From contig NZ_JACLAW010000007.1 in NCBI RefSeq assembly GCF_014230315.1, positions 176,001 through 240,000 of the forward strand: DNA of 64,000 bases, given 5' to 3'. Both the position numbers and the translations under genes were made by a program. Below are positions 1 through 8,260 of this stretch, in pieces. The notes beneath the pieces are model-generated. The model searched no databases and had not been told where the DNA came from. It worked only from the letters and a program-made list of their open reading frames with translations. Source of the stretch: Novosphingobium flavum. GTDB lineage: Bacteria > Pseudomonadota > Alphaproteobacteria > Sphingomonadales > Sphingomonadaceae. The stretch's first letter is position 1; each line of letters starts with the position of its first letter.

Positions 1-15
1 TTGTATTTCTCCCTG

Positions 16-50
16 ACGCGATCATTGAAAATGATCGCGTTTGCTTGTTT
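16..50 (+). terminator. Rho-independent terminator-like hairpin
   Basis: A perfect 11-bp stem (ACGCGATCATT at 16-26, AATGATCGCGT at 30-40) with a GAA loop is followed by a T-rich tail. The T-tail is on the plus strand, so it most likely ends a plus-strand gene lying left of the window. It could also act as an operator-like dyad. Confidence 0.55.
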
Positions 51-74
51 TCGCTTGCAGGGATTTAGACGCAG

Positions 75-122
75 AACGGGCCCGGGAGGTGATCAATTTC
101 CTGCCGGGCCCGTTTGGTTTTT
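75..122 (+). terminator. Second GC-rich hairpin with T-tail
   Basis: Stem AACGGGCCCGG (75-85) pairs with CCGGGCCCGTT (104-114) and is followed by TTGGTTTTTC. It lies 48 bp past the stop of the minus-strand aromatic operon and right after another hairpin. The T-tract again favours the plus direction, though a stem this strong may also stop the minus operon. No gene is visible in positions 1-161. Confidence 0.55.
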
Positions 123-161
123 CATACGTATGCGGTAGCGCTACATGGTTTGCGCCATGCG

Positions 162-1058
162 CTATTGCAGAGCGCCGGTCGTCTCATCAAAAAGTTCGTC
201 GACCGACAGCTTGCGGGGAATGATCTTCTGTTCGAAGGCCCATTCGATCGCCAGCTCGAGGCCCTTGCGGTTTTCCTCGACGCCCAGCGGCGGGAACGGG
301 TCGGGCACGCCGCCCTCGGTCAGCGCGCGGCTGTCCTTGATCATGCGGTAGATGTCGCGGACTGCCTCGGGGTGGTTCTTCGAGATGTCCTCGTGCACCA
401 CGAAGACGTGATTGATCGGCACGACGCTCGAACGCTTGAACCATTCCTTGGCGGCATTGAACGGATCGGGCACGAGCCGCTCGACGCGCGGGTCCTTCGG
501 TAGGTCTACGCCCTGCAGCGTTGCGGTCAGTTCGCCGTCGAGCATCATCTGGCCGATGTCCGAGCCCTTGGGCAGGCGAATGCAGTTCTCGGGATCGGAA
601 TATTCCTCGAGGTGGCCTTCGCCCACGGTCATCCACGTCACCTTGTTGAGGTCGACGCCGTATTCGTGCTGGAGAATGCCGCGCACCCATAGGCCGGTGG
701 TCTGCGCATAGGTGCGCACGCCGACCTTCTTGCCCTCGATGTCCTTGGGGTCGATGTGGCCGAGTTCGCGGTTGAAGCCGGCGCAGTGATGCTGGAAGCG
801 CCCCGAGACGGGGGCGGGCAGCATCACGTAGGGCTTGTTGTAGCACTTGGCCTGAAGATAGGTGACGATCGCCAGCTCGCCGCAATCGTACATGCCCCGG
901 CGGAGCATGTCCTTGAAGCCGTTCTGCGCCGGATCGGGCCCGCAGCAATCGAGCGTGACGATGTCGGACGTGACGCGGCCATCGCGGATGGCCTTGGTCA
1001 CGGGGTATTCGGCGAGATTGGTGCGCAGGGTCAGCACACCGCTTTCAACGGTCGCCAT
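162..1058 (-). CDS. 4,5-dihydroxyphthalate decarboxylase-like protein (second copy)
   Basis: A 298-aa protein with the periplasmic-binding-protein type 2 fold shared by 4,5-dihydroxyphthalate decarboxylase (Pht5-like) and NMT1/ABC solute-binding proteins. It has no signal peptide, which favours a cytosolic enzyme over a transport protein. Family-type segments include the glycine-containing KKVGVRTYAQTTGLWVRG around residues 110-127. It is the last gene of the minus-strand cluster, 17 bp after the ThDP enzyme, and has a distant paralogue as the first gene (9388-10374). Family assignment comes from overall layout and is moderately secure. Decarboxylation of a phthalate-like catechol is inference; the substrate is unknown. 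Confidence 0.6.
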   Translation of the reverse strand: MATVESGVLTLRTNLAEYPVTKAIRDGRVTSDIVTLDCCGPDPAQNGFKDMLRRGMYDCGELAIVTYLQAKCYNKPYVMLPAPVSGRFQHHCAGFNRELGHIDPKDIEGKKVGVRTYAQTTGLWVRGILQHEYGVDLNKVTWMTVGEGHLEEYSDPENCIRLPKGSDIGQMMLDGELTATLQGVDLPKDPRVERLVPDPFNAAKEWFKRSSVVPINHVFVVHEDISKNHPEAVRDIYRMIKDSRALTEGGVPDPFPPLGVEENRKGLELAIEWAFEQKIIPRKLSVDELFDETTGALQ

Positions 1059-1075
1059 GGGTCTCTACTCTCCCT

Positions 1076-2620
1076 TCAGAGTCTTACTTCGATCAGCTTC
1101 GGGCCGGGCTCGGCCAGGCATTCGGCAAGGGTGCGGGTGAAGTCTTCGGCGGTTTCGACCGCGACCGAACGAACCCCCATCGACTTTGCCATGGCCAGCC
1201 AGTCGATCTTCGGATTGCCGATGTCGATCATGTTCATGGCCTGGGGGCCGGGCTCACCGGCGCCCATGTTGGCATATTCGAGCTTGAGGATGGCGTAGGA
1301 GTTGTTCGCGAAGATCACCGTCGTGACGTTGAGATTTTCGCGCGCCTGGGTCCACAGCGACTGGATCGTGTACATGGCCGAGCCATCGCCAACCATGCAC
1401 AGCACCGGCCGGTCGGGGCAGGCCAGGGCCACGCCGGTCGCGACCGGGGTAGAATAACCGATCGAGCCGCCCATGTTGTTGATCAGGTCGTGCGGCGCCG
1501 CGCCCATGGTCAGGCCCATGGATTCGCGGCCCGTGGTCAGGCTTTCGTCGACCACGATGCAGTTTTCCGGGATCGCGGCGGCCAGCGCATGGGCGATCGA
1601 GATCGGATTGAGCGCGCCGGTGGGCGGCGGGGTGACGATCCGCTCCTGTACCAGCCCGGTGGTCTGGCTGGCGCCGAGGGCATCGAGCAGCGCCTCGAAG
1701 GCCAGCTCGCTGTCCTCGTCCGCCTCGACCAGCGGGTGCACCGAGGTGCCTTCCTGCTTCATCAGGCTCGGCTTGTCGGGATAGGAGAAGAAAGCCACCG
1801 GCTCGACGGTTTCGACCGTGATGATGTGCCTGATCGGGGCGAGGAACGCCGTCGCCTGGGCCACGGCATAGGGGATGCGCTCGATCGGGGTGCGGCCCGC
1901 GCCGCGCTCGATCCGCGCGGTGAAGAACTGCGAACCGAGCCGCGCGCCGGTGGCCTTGGCGATCTTGCCGGCAAGGTCCAGCGCCCGGCCCCGGGTGGCC
2001 TTGTTGGCGAGGATAAGCATCGCCGGCTCACCTGAGCGCAGGATCCTGGCGACATGCTCGATCCGCGCCGGGTCGACCGCCTTGCGCGGGCGGTTGCCGA
2101 CCGGTGGGGTGGCGGGCGACTTGACCTCGCGCCACGAGACATCGCCGGGCAGGATCAGCGTTGCGATCTTGCCGGGATGCTCGCTCGCCACTTCCACGGC
2201 CTGGGCCGCGTCCCAGGCGATGGTGTCGGCGCTGTCGGCGCGGCGGACCCAGTGGCACAGCGGCCGGGCCAGGCCCTCGATGTCCGACGACAGCGGCGGG
2301 TTGTACTTGAGGTGCGAAACCGAGTGTTCGCCGACGATGTTGACCATGCCGGACGAGGCGCGCTTGGCATTGTGGATATTGGCGAGGCCATTGGCCAGAC
2401 CCGGCCCGAGGTGGAGCAAGGTCGAAGCCGGCTTGTCCTTCATCCGGTACCACCCGTCGGCAGCGCCGGTGGCCACACCTTCGAAAAGGCACAGCACCGA
2501 GCGCATCCGGGGATTGTCGAGGGCCGCCAGGAAATGCATTTCCGACGTGCCGGGATTGGCGAAGCAGATGTCCACACCCTGGTCCACCAGGGTGTTCACC
2601 AGGGTTTGCGCGCCGTTCAT
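1076..2620 (-). CDS. Thiamine diphosphate-dependent enzyme, acetolactate synthase/benzoylformate decarboxylase-like
   Basis: A 514-aa three-domain ThDP enzyme. The catalytic Glu is E47 in CLFEGVATG, the usual place for the cofactor-activating Glu. The ThDP/Mg motif begins GDGSAMY at 411 and ends with N440 in FANN. FAD-binding acetolactate synthases are longer (about 560-600 aa), so a 2-oxoacid decarboxylase or carboligase of the benzoylformate decarboxylase type is more likely. The start codon lies 2 bp after the aldolase stop, so the two are translationally coupled, which suggests this enzyme acts on the 2-oxoacid released by the aldolase or on a related side chain. That substrate is inference. 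Confidence 0.75.
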   Translation of the reverse strand: MNGAQTLVNTLVDQGVDICFANPGTSEMHFLAALDNPRMRSVLCLFEGVATGAADGWYRMKDKPASTLLHLGPGLANGLANIHNAKRASSGMVNIVGEHSVSHLKYNPPLSSDIEGLARPLCHWVRRADSADTIAWDAAQAVEVASEHPGKIATLILPGDVSWREVKSPATPPVGNRPRKAVDPARIEHVARILRSGEPAMLILANKATRGRALDLAGKIAKATGARLGSQFFTARIERGAGRTPIERIPYAVAQATAFLAPIRHIITVETVEPVAFFSYPDKPSLMKQEGTSVHPLVEADEDSELAFEALLDALGASQTTGLVQERIVTPPPTGALNPISIAHALAAAIPENCIVVDESLTTGRESMGLTMGAAPHDLINNMGGSIGYSTPVATGVALACPDRPVLCMVGDGSAMYTIQSLWTQARENLNVTTVIFANNSYAILKLEYANMGAGEPGPQAMNMIDIGNPKIDWLAMAKSMGVRSVAVETAEDFTRTLAECLAEPGPKLIEVRL

Positions 2621-2622
2621 GA

Positions 2623-3477
2623 TCAGTAGCCCGCCATCTCGCGCGCCTGGCCGATCACCCCGTAGGAGCGCTGCGGCGCGCTCATCAGGAAACGATAGCC
2701 CTCGCCGAGCAGGCGCTCGACGTTCTTGGCGTTGGTGTGGGGATTGCCGACGACCACGTTGTGCTTCTTGCAGGTCTCGACGATCTTGCGCATCGCACCG
2801 AGCACTTCGGGGTGCTCGTACTGGCGGGCGTAGCCCAGTTCCTGGCTGAGGTCGCCCTCGCCGATCAGGCAGAAGCCGATGCCCGGCACGTTGGCCAGCA
2901 TGTCGTCGAGGTTCTCGATCGCTTCCTCGCTCTCGATCATCAGGCCGACCAGCAGCTCGCCTTCCGGGGCCAGCGGCCAGACGTCGGCCTTGGCGTAGTA
3001 TTCCGGCTGGGTCAGGCCCCAGTAGCGGGCGGCCGTGGCCGGGCCGTCGCCGCGCACGCCCTTCGGCTCATAGAGCGGGGCGTTCTTCGGGCGGGCATAA
3101 CGGCAGGCCGCGACCGCGTTGTAGGCCTGTTCAACGGTCTTCACGTGCGGGGTGATGATCCCGTAGACGCCGCGATCGAGCGCCTGCTTGGCCTGCCAGT
3201 GATCCATCTCCGCGCCGTTGGACGGGATGCGGACCAGCGGGGTCACGGCCGGGGCGGGGCTGCCCTGCTTGAGGATCTGCTTGCGGTTGAGCAGGTACTG
3301 CAGGAAATCGCCCAGCGCCGACATGTCGAACGGATTGTGCTCCATCTCGACGACGAGGCCGTCATAGGGGCTGTCCGACAGGTCGATCGCGGTCTGCTTG
3401 TCCGACTTGGCAAAGCAGGTGAAGGCCGGCTTGCCCTCTTCGAAGGCGCGGATGATGCCGTTGAGGCGAGTGCTCAT
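2623..3477 (-). CDS. HpcH/HpaI-family class II aldolase
   Basis: A 284-aa HpcH/HpaI-type TIM-barrel protein. Visible family marks are an early acidic segment (VVEMEHNPFD, about 42-51), the Arg of PLVRIPS near residue 90, the metal-binding Glu in LMIESEEA near 180, and IGEGDLSQELG near 205. Such enzymes cleave 4-hydroxy-2-oxoacids to pyruvate plus an aldehyde or oxoacid, using a divalent metal. In the usual protocatechuate 4,5-cleavage pathway the last step is done by an RraA-type aldolase (LigK). None is seen here, so this unrelated aldolase may replace it. It lies between the ring-cleaving dioxygenase (33 bp upstream) and the ThDP enzyme (2 bp downstream). Confidence 0.8.
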   Translation of the reverse strand: MSTRLNGIIRAFEEGKPAFTCFAKSDKQTAIDLSDSPYDGLVVEMEHNPFDMSALGDFLQYLLNRKQILKQGSPAPAVTPLVRIPSNGAEMDHWQAKQALDRGVYGIITPHVKTVEQAYNAVAACRYARPKNAPLYEPKGVRGDGPATAARYWGLTQPEYYAKADVWPLAPEGELLVGLMIESEEAIENLDDMLANVPGIGFCLIGEGDLSQELGYARQYEHPEVLGAMRKIVETCKKHNVVVGNPHTNAKNVERLLGEGYRFLMSAPQRSYGVIGQAREMAGY

Positions 3478-3510
3478 TGCTCTGAAATTCCTTGTTCGCG
3501 AAATTCGGGA

Positions 3511-4515
3511 TCAGGCGGCCTCGGGGGCCTGCCAGTACATGAAGCCCATGCCCTCGCCGGTGCCGGCGGCGGTGCGCCAGCAGGGCACGTAGTCGACCAA
3601 GGTCATCTCCGCGCCGGTCTGCTGCAGGGCCATCATGACGATCGAGTAGATCTTCACCTCTGAGGTGCCCGACTGGTAATAGGTGTCGGGGATCGCGGCG
3701 AGGCCCTCGTAGTCATAGGCGGCAAGCTTGCCCATCACGTCACGGTCGAACTCCTCGTCGTTGACGAAGTGCGACAGGCCGCCCGAGGCGATCACCGCCA
3801 CGCGGACGTCTTCCGGCCAGGCCTCGATCGCCTCGCGCAGGACGCGGCCGAACTCGATGCAGCGCTTCATCGAGGGCTGGGTCGGCGGGTAGAACAGGTT
3901 GAACAGTACCGGCACGTGCGGCGGCACCTCGTCGCCCATGATCTGGTGATAGACGAAGCTGTAGGCGTGGGGGACGACCGGATATTCCGGCGCATAGCCC
4001 TGGTTCTTTTCCATCCACACGTTCTGCGGCCAGGCCATCAGGTCGTTGAGGTCGAAGCTCTCGTCCTGGAACTTCTTGATCAGGTAGGTCGCCAGCTCCG
4101 GATAGGCCTTGTGGACCACGTGGTGGTCGGGCGCATAGACCGGGCGCTGCGGCGGGCCGTTGTGCACTTCCTCGCCGGTGTAGACGGTGATGCAGGGCGA
4201 CTGGTCAGGCCAGATTTCCTTCTGGTCCTTGCCCAGCACGATCACGACATCGACCTTGGCCCGCTCGTAGGCGGCGGCCATTTCGTCCAGCGCGGCGCGG
4301 CAGCGTGCTGCGCGCTCGGTCCGCTCCTCGATGGTCAGGAAGGGCTCGAAGGCTGCGCCGCGCAGCGCTTCCAGCTCTGGATAGGTATAGGTCTTGCCCT
4401 TGTACCAGAGCTCGGGATTGTTGCGGTCGCGGTCGCCGTTCTTCAGCCAGTCCTCGGGCTTCTGCCCAAGCATGCCGCTGTGCGGCACGGCCATGCCGAA
4501 TACGATCTTTGCCAT
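3511..4515 (-). CDS. LigB-type class III extradiol ring-cleavage dioxygenase
   Basis: A 334-aa protein starting at MAKIVFGMAVPHSG, preceded by GAGGAG. A longer in-frame start upstream has no better support. It belongs to the LigB catalytic-subunit superfamily of Fe(II) extradiol dioxygenases. H12 matches the first iron ligand, H250 in GGLSHF the catalytic His, and E287 in GTSEVK the carboxylate ligand. The position of the second His ligand of LigB reads D97-Q98-K-E. I recall similar D-Q-x-E segments in the DesZ/LigZ-like branch, so this may be a subfamily feature. There is no LigA-type small subunit. It should open the ring of a catechol or methoxycatechol carboxylate; the exact substrate is not assigned. 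Confidence 0.8.
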   Translation of the reverse strand: MAKIVFGMAVPHSGMLGQKPEDWLKNGDRDRNNPELWYKGKTYTYPELEALRGAAFEPFLTIEERTERAARCRAALDEMAAAYERAKVDVVIVLGKDQKEIWPDQSPCITVYTGEEVHNGPPQRPVYAPDHHVVHKAYPELATYLIKKFQDESFDLNDLMAWPQNVWMEKNQGYAPEYPVVPHAYSFVYHQIMGDEVPPHVPVLFNLFYPPTQPSMKRCIEFGRVLREAIEAWPEDVRVAVIASGGLSHFVNDEEFDRDVMGKLAAYDYEGLAAIPDTYYQSGTSEVKIYSIVMMALQQTGAEMTLVDYVPCWRTAAGTGEGMGFMYWQAPEAA

Positions 4516-4630
4516 TTTAAGCAAACTCCTCAAGGCGCAGGCTGGCTGCCCGTTCGCCGTCATTCACGATCACAAGTCATCCCGGCCTCCGCGCGCTGCC
4601 GCAAGGCAGGCGCGCGGAGCGGGGGCGAAG

Positions 4631-5953
4631 TCAGATAACGTCAACCTTGGGCGCCCACTTGCGCCGCATCAGGACCCAGGTGCTCAGCGCGCCGATGACA
4701 AGGAAGACACCGATCATCATCATCGGCAGGTCATAGTTGTTGTTGCTGATGTGCAGCAGCCAGCCGGTCAGCGCGCCGGCGACGCCGCCGGCGAGGCTGG
4801 TAGCGACCTGCTGCACCCCGGTGGCAAGGCCGACCGCGGGCTTGGGGATCAGGGTGATGCGGCACAGGGCAAGGTTATTGGCCGTGGCAAGGCCCAGCGA
4901 CGAGAGCGAGAACACGTTCCAGAACAACGCCATCTCGAGCGATTCGGTCTGGACGCCGAGCAGGACGGTGCAGGCCCCGACGAAGCCGGCCACGACGAAG
5001 CACTTGCGGGTGGTCACCGGGTCGCCGCCGCGGGCGATGATGCGGTCCGCCGCCCAGCCGGCGATGATTGCGACGATGGCGATGCCGGCGAAGCTGAAGA
5101 AGGTGTAGACGCCCGAACTCTCGAGGCTGAGACCACGCTCATTGTGCAGGTAATCCGGCATCCACTGCATGCAGAAGAAGGTGAAGTAGCCGTAGCAGAA
5201 GTTCGAGATCATCGCGCCCCAGACCACCGGGCTCACCAGAATGTTGCGCATCGGCACCGAGGAGGCGGCGCGCTTCTTTGCGGCGCGGGCCTCGATCTTG
5301 GGGAAGTCGTTGCGGGTCAGGGCCAGCCAGGGAATCAGCCAGATCAGGCCGACGATGCCGGTGGCGATGAACATGATCCGCCAGGAATGCATGTTGATCA
5401 ACCAGATCGCGACGGGAGCGCCGATTGCCGGGCCGAACTTGTTGCCGGCGGCGAGGATGCCGGCTGCCGTTCCGCTGTGCCGGTCGCCGAAGTTGTCCCG
5501 CACCCAGCGGAAGCTGGCGGGAATGGCAATCGCCTCGGCCGCGCCGATGATGAAGCGCATCATGATCAGGCCGGCCAACGCGTCCATCATGCCGGTCAGC
5601 GCTGTGGCCACGCTCCACAGGGCAAAGCAGATCGCATAGGGCCACTTCACGCCGTAGCGATCGACCACGTAACCCATCGGGATCTGGACCAGGCCGTAGG
5701 ACCAGAAGAAGGCCGAGTTGAGCCAGCCCTTGTCAAGGTCGGTCAGGCCGAAATGGGTCTTGAAGCTTTCCGCGGCGATGGCCGAGGACATGCTGGTGCG
5801 ATCGACGTAGCTGATCAGCACACCAGTCGCGAGGAGCAGCAGGACGAACCAGAGGGCCGTTGTCGAGAGCGGGGGAAGGGCGGAGGCGCCCGGTTCGGCA
5901 TCGCCGACCGCTCCCGTGGCGGTGCCGGCTGGCGTTTGCGGGGACGATGCCAT
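4631..5953 (-). CDS. MFS transporter, anion:cation symporter family
   Basis: A 440-aa inner-membrane protein with 12 predicted hydrophobic segments. After a 33-residue polar N-terminus, the first helix ends in the motif SYVDRTSMSSA, typical of the ACS (anion:cation symporter) family that includes phthalate, glucarate and hexuronate permeases. The MFS signature between helices 2 and 3 reads GYVVDRYGVK. It is embedded in the ring-cleavage operon, so uptake of the aromatic or carboxylated substrate by proton symport is the natural role. The gap to the next gene (115 bp) is larger than elsewhere in the operon and could hold an internal promoter. Confidence 0.85.
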   Translation of the reverse strand: MASSPQTPAGTATGAVGDAEPGASALPPLSTTALWFVLLLLATGVLISYVDRTSMSSAIAAESFKTHFGLTDLDKGWLNSAFFWSYGLVQIPMGYVVDRYGVKWPYAICFALWSVATALTGMMDALAGLIMMRFIIGAAEAIAIPASFRWVRDNFGDRHSGTAAGILAAGNKFGPAIGAPVAIWLINMHSWRIMFIATGIVGLIWLIPWLALTRNDFPKIEARAAKKRAASSVPMRNILVSPVVWGAMISNFCYGYFTFFCMQWMPDYLHNERGLSLESSGVYTFFSFAGIAIVAIIAGWAADRIIARGGDPVTTRKCFVVAGFVGACTVLLGVQTESLEMALFWNVFSLSSLGLATANNLALCRITLIPKPAVGLATGVQQVATSLAGGVAGALTGWLLHISNNNYDLPMMMIGVFLVIGALSTWVLMRRKWAPKVDVI

Positions 5954-6000
5954 GAGGTGTGCTCTCCTAGAAAACCAAGTTCATGAATGCTCGGCGCGGA

Positions 6001-6855
6001 TCAATCCGCAAGCTGCGGATAGAGCTTGAGAGCGGTCCCACCGAAAATCCACTCTTGGTCTTCCTCGCTGAGGCAGGCAAGACGGTCCTTCGCCGTGGCG
6101 AGAATTTCGCTGAGCGTACCGGGCGAGGTCGGAAAGTTAGAGCCCCAGGCGAGGTGGTCCGCGCCGAAGGCCTCGACCACCTTGGGGAAGAAGGTCTCGG
6201 GGCTGGCCGCGCCCTTCTTGACGTCGCCCATGATGCGCGGGGTGAGCTTCATGTATATGTTGGGGAGCGCCGCCAGTTCGAACAGGCTCGCGGCATTGGC
6301 ATAGGGCGGGCCGTCGAGCACGTCCGGGCGGCCGAGGTGATCCATGATGATGTTCACGTTCGGGAAGCGCCGGGCCAGCGCGGTCACCTGCGGCAGGCCG
6401 ATCGGGCCGGTCTGGATGCACATCGGAATGCCGAGTTCGCCGAGCAGTTCCCAAGCCGGGTAGGCCGCCGGGTTTTCCAGTTCAGTCGGATCGAAGTCCT
6501 TGGTCGATCCGCCGGTGAAGATGCGCAGGCCGCCGAGGCCCTTGCCGACCCATTCGCGGATCGTTGCAACGGCGTCGGGTGCTGCAACGTCGACCGAGCC
6601 AACCGCGAGCAAGCGGTCCGCATACTGGTTGCAGCCGTCGACCACGTAGGAGTTGTCGAAGCCGTAAGTGGTCGACGAATGGACCACGGCGGCCTTCTGC
6701 ACGCCGGCTTCGTCCATCGCGGCGATCAGCGCCTCGACCGTGTTGGGCCGTTCCTGCGACCAGTCCGACCGCTTGCCGAACAGCGGCGCGGGCGGATAGC
6801 GCGTCTCGTCGTCGGAAATGATGTGCGGATGGATGTCGACATAGTTGGAAGGCAT
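6001..6855 (-). CDS. COG3618-type amidohydrolase, LigI-like fold
   Basis: A 284-aa TIM-barrel amidohydrolase. The HxH motif is D-I-H-P-H near residue 7. Strand motifs IIMDHLGRPDV and WGSNFP follow the layout of COG3618 lactonases such as the 2-pyrone-4,6-dicarboxylate hydrolase LigI. LigI, as I remember it, has WGTDWP at the last strand; here the Asp is Asn. Asn is also seen in some COG3618 sequences, so loss of activity cannot be assumed. Its place between the Rieske oxygenase and the permease suggests hydrolysis of a lactone or ring-cleavage product in the same route. Confidence 0.75.
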   Translation of the reverse strand: MPSNYVDIHPHIISDDETRYPPAPLFGKRSDWSQERPNTVEALIAAMDEAGVQKAAVVHSSTTYGFDNSYVVDGCNQYADRLLAVGSVDVAAPDAVATIREWVGKGLGGLRIFTGGSTKDFDPTELENPAAYPAWELLGELGIPMCIQTGPIGLPQVTALARRFPNVNIIMDHLGRPDVLDGPPYANAASLFELAALPNIYMKLTPRIMGDVKKGAASPETFFPKVVEAFGADHLAWGSNFPTSPGTLSEILATAKDRLACLSEEDQEWIFGGTALKLYPQLAD

Positions 6856-6995
6856 TGCTCAGGCTCCTAGCCGGTCGCCTGTCCCGGCGCCGGTCGATTC
6901 CCCGTGCATCTGCACCTCCGGACCCGCAAGGTGGTAGTTCATACTGTGGCAGGGGGTATAAGTTCCCGGCACTGAATCGCTGGGCGCGGACACAT

Positions 6996-8249
6996 TCAGC
7001 CCGCGAATCCCATGGCCCGGAGATAAGCGAGCCGCACGGCGTCGGGCTGGCCGGCCGCCCATGGATTGCCGGCGGCACGGCGGCTGAGAAAGGGGTGGGC
7101 CAGCCATTCCGCTCGCGGGATGGCGGCCAGGTAGTGGGCATTGGCATTGGGCAGCGGCACGCGGGCTGCCCGCTCCGGATCGCGGATCAGGCCCGAGGGG
7201 TCTTCGCCCCGTTCGATCGCGGCGAGGTCTCGCTGCAGGCGGCGGCGCAGCATCGCGATGCCCTTGTCGCTTGCCGAAAGGGTCTCGCGCGTGCGGTCTG
7301 CGATCGTGCCCTGGCCGACCCAGCCGACGATGTCCTGGTTGATCACGTGGCTGGTGATCCAGCGGCCCGCCTCGTCGCGGATCGGGCTGTGCCAGGCTGG
7401 AATCCGCTCCTGCACGTAGGGTTCGCTCTCCTGCGGGACGCGGGTGTAGAACCACGAGACCGACAGCGTGTTCTCGTCGTCGATCGGCACCCGCCATTCG
7501 ATGTGGTCGCCAAGGTAAAAACCGTTGGGCCAGAGGCAGACCCGGCCGATGGTCCACATCTCATCGCTCTCGTTCATCCCTTCGCGCAGGCGGCGATAGG
7601 TCAGGCCGAACTCGAACTCGTCGAATTCCACCTTGGTGTGCCGGGCCGCGCTGCTCGCGCTCGCACCCTTCAGGCGCTGCGGCCAGTTTTCGTGAAGCCA
7701 CTCGAAATGCACCGGGTCGATCGAGTTTTCCTGGCACTGCAGCCAGTTGCAGGGAATGTCGGAGAGGACGACTTCGCAGAAGCCGTTGTCGCGGGCAAAA
7801 TGCTCCCACACCGGCAGTTCGGGGGCGGGCAGGGGCCCCATGTAGGCCCAGAGCATGCCGGCCAGTTCGCGCACCGGATAGGCCGCAATGCTGCAGGCCT
7901 GCTTCAGCCGGTGGGCGGGCAGGACGATGTCGTCGTAGGGCACCGAGGTGACCGCGCCCGCGGCGTTCATCGCCCAGCCGTGGTAGGAGCAGCGCAGGCC
8001 GTCCGGCTCGACGAAGCCATAGGCAAGGTCGGCGCGGCGGTGCGGGCAATGCCGGTCGATCAGCCCGTGGTTGCCGGACAGGTCGCGGTAGAGGACCAGG
8101 TCCTCGCCGAACAGGCGGACCGGCTTGATCGGCTGGTCGTCAAGCTCGGCGGCGCCGGCGACCGGGTGCCAGTAGCGCCGCAGCAATTGCCCCATCGGGG
8201 CAGGGCCGCTGACCCGGGTGAGAAGGTCGTTCTGCTCCCGGGTCAGCAT
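6996..8249 (-). CDS. Rieske non-haem iron oxygenase, phthalate 4,5-dioxygenase-like
   Basis: A 417-aa oxygenase subunit. The Rieske [2Fe-2S] ligands are C68-x-H70 and C87-x2-H90. The mononuclear iron site is D178-P-V-H181 with H186. The N-terminus (MLTREQNDLLTRV then RRYWHP) is like phthalate 4,5-dioxygenase oxygenase subunits and related single-component alpha-only oxygenases (monooxygenase/O-demethylase branch). Such enzymes need a reductase, and none is encoded in the window. It begins 11 bp after the ligJ-like stop. Likely roles are ring hydroxylation or O-demethylation of a carboxylated aromatic before ring opening; the substrate is inference. Confidence 0.85.
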   Translation of the reverse strand: MLTREQNDLLTRVSGPAPMGQLLRRYWHPVAGAAELDDQPIKPVRLFGEDLVLYRDLSGNHGLIDRHCPHRRADLAYGFVEPDGLRCSYHGWAMNAAGAVTSVPYDDIVLPAHRLKQACSIAAYPVRELAGMLWAYMGPLPAPELPVWEHFARDNGFCEVVLSDIPCNWLQCQENSIDPVHFEWLHENWPQRLKGASASSAARHTKVEFDEFEFGLTYRRLREGMNESDEMWTIGRVCLWPNGFYLGDHIEWRVPIDDENTLSVSWFYTRVPQESEPYVQERIPAWHSPIRDEAGRWITSHVINQDIVGWVGQGTIADRTRETLSASDKGIAMLRRRLQRDLAAIERGEDPSGLIRDPERAARVPLPNANAHYLAAIPRAEWLAHPFLSRRAAGNPWAAGQPDAVRLAYLRAMGFAG

Positions 8250-8260
8250 GCCGTGTTACC

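Noticed and set aside
162..1058. ABC transporter solute-binding protein
   Set aside because: The fold is shared, but there is no signal peptide and no permease or ATPase gene nearby.
4394..5986. A 530-codon plus-strand frame across the permease gene
   Set aside because: Low-complexity Asp/Gly/His/Arg composition and no domain; the permease on the other strand is convincing.
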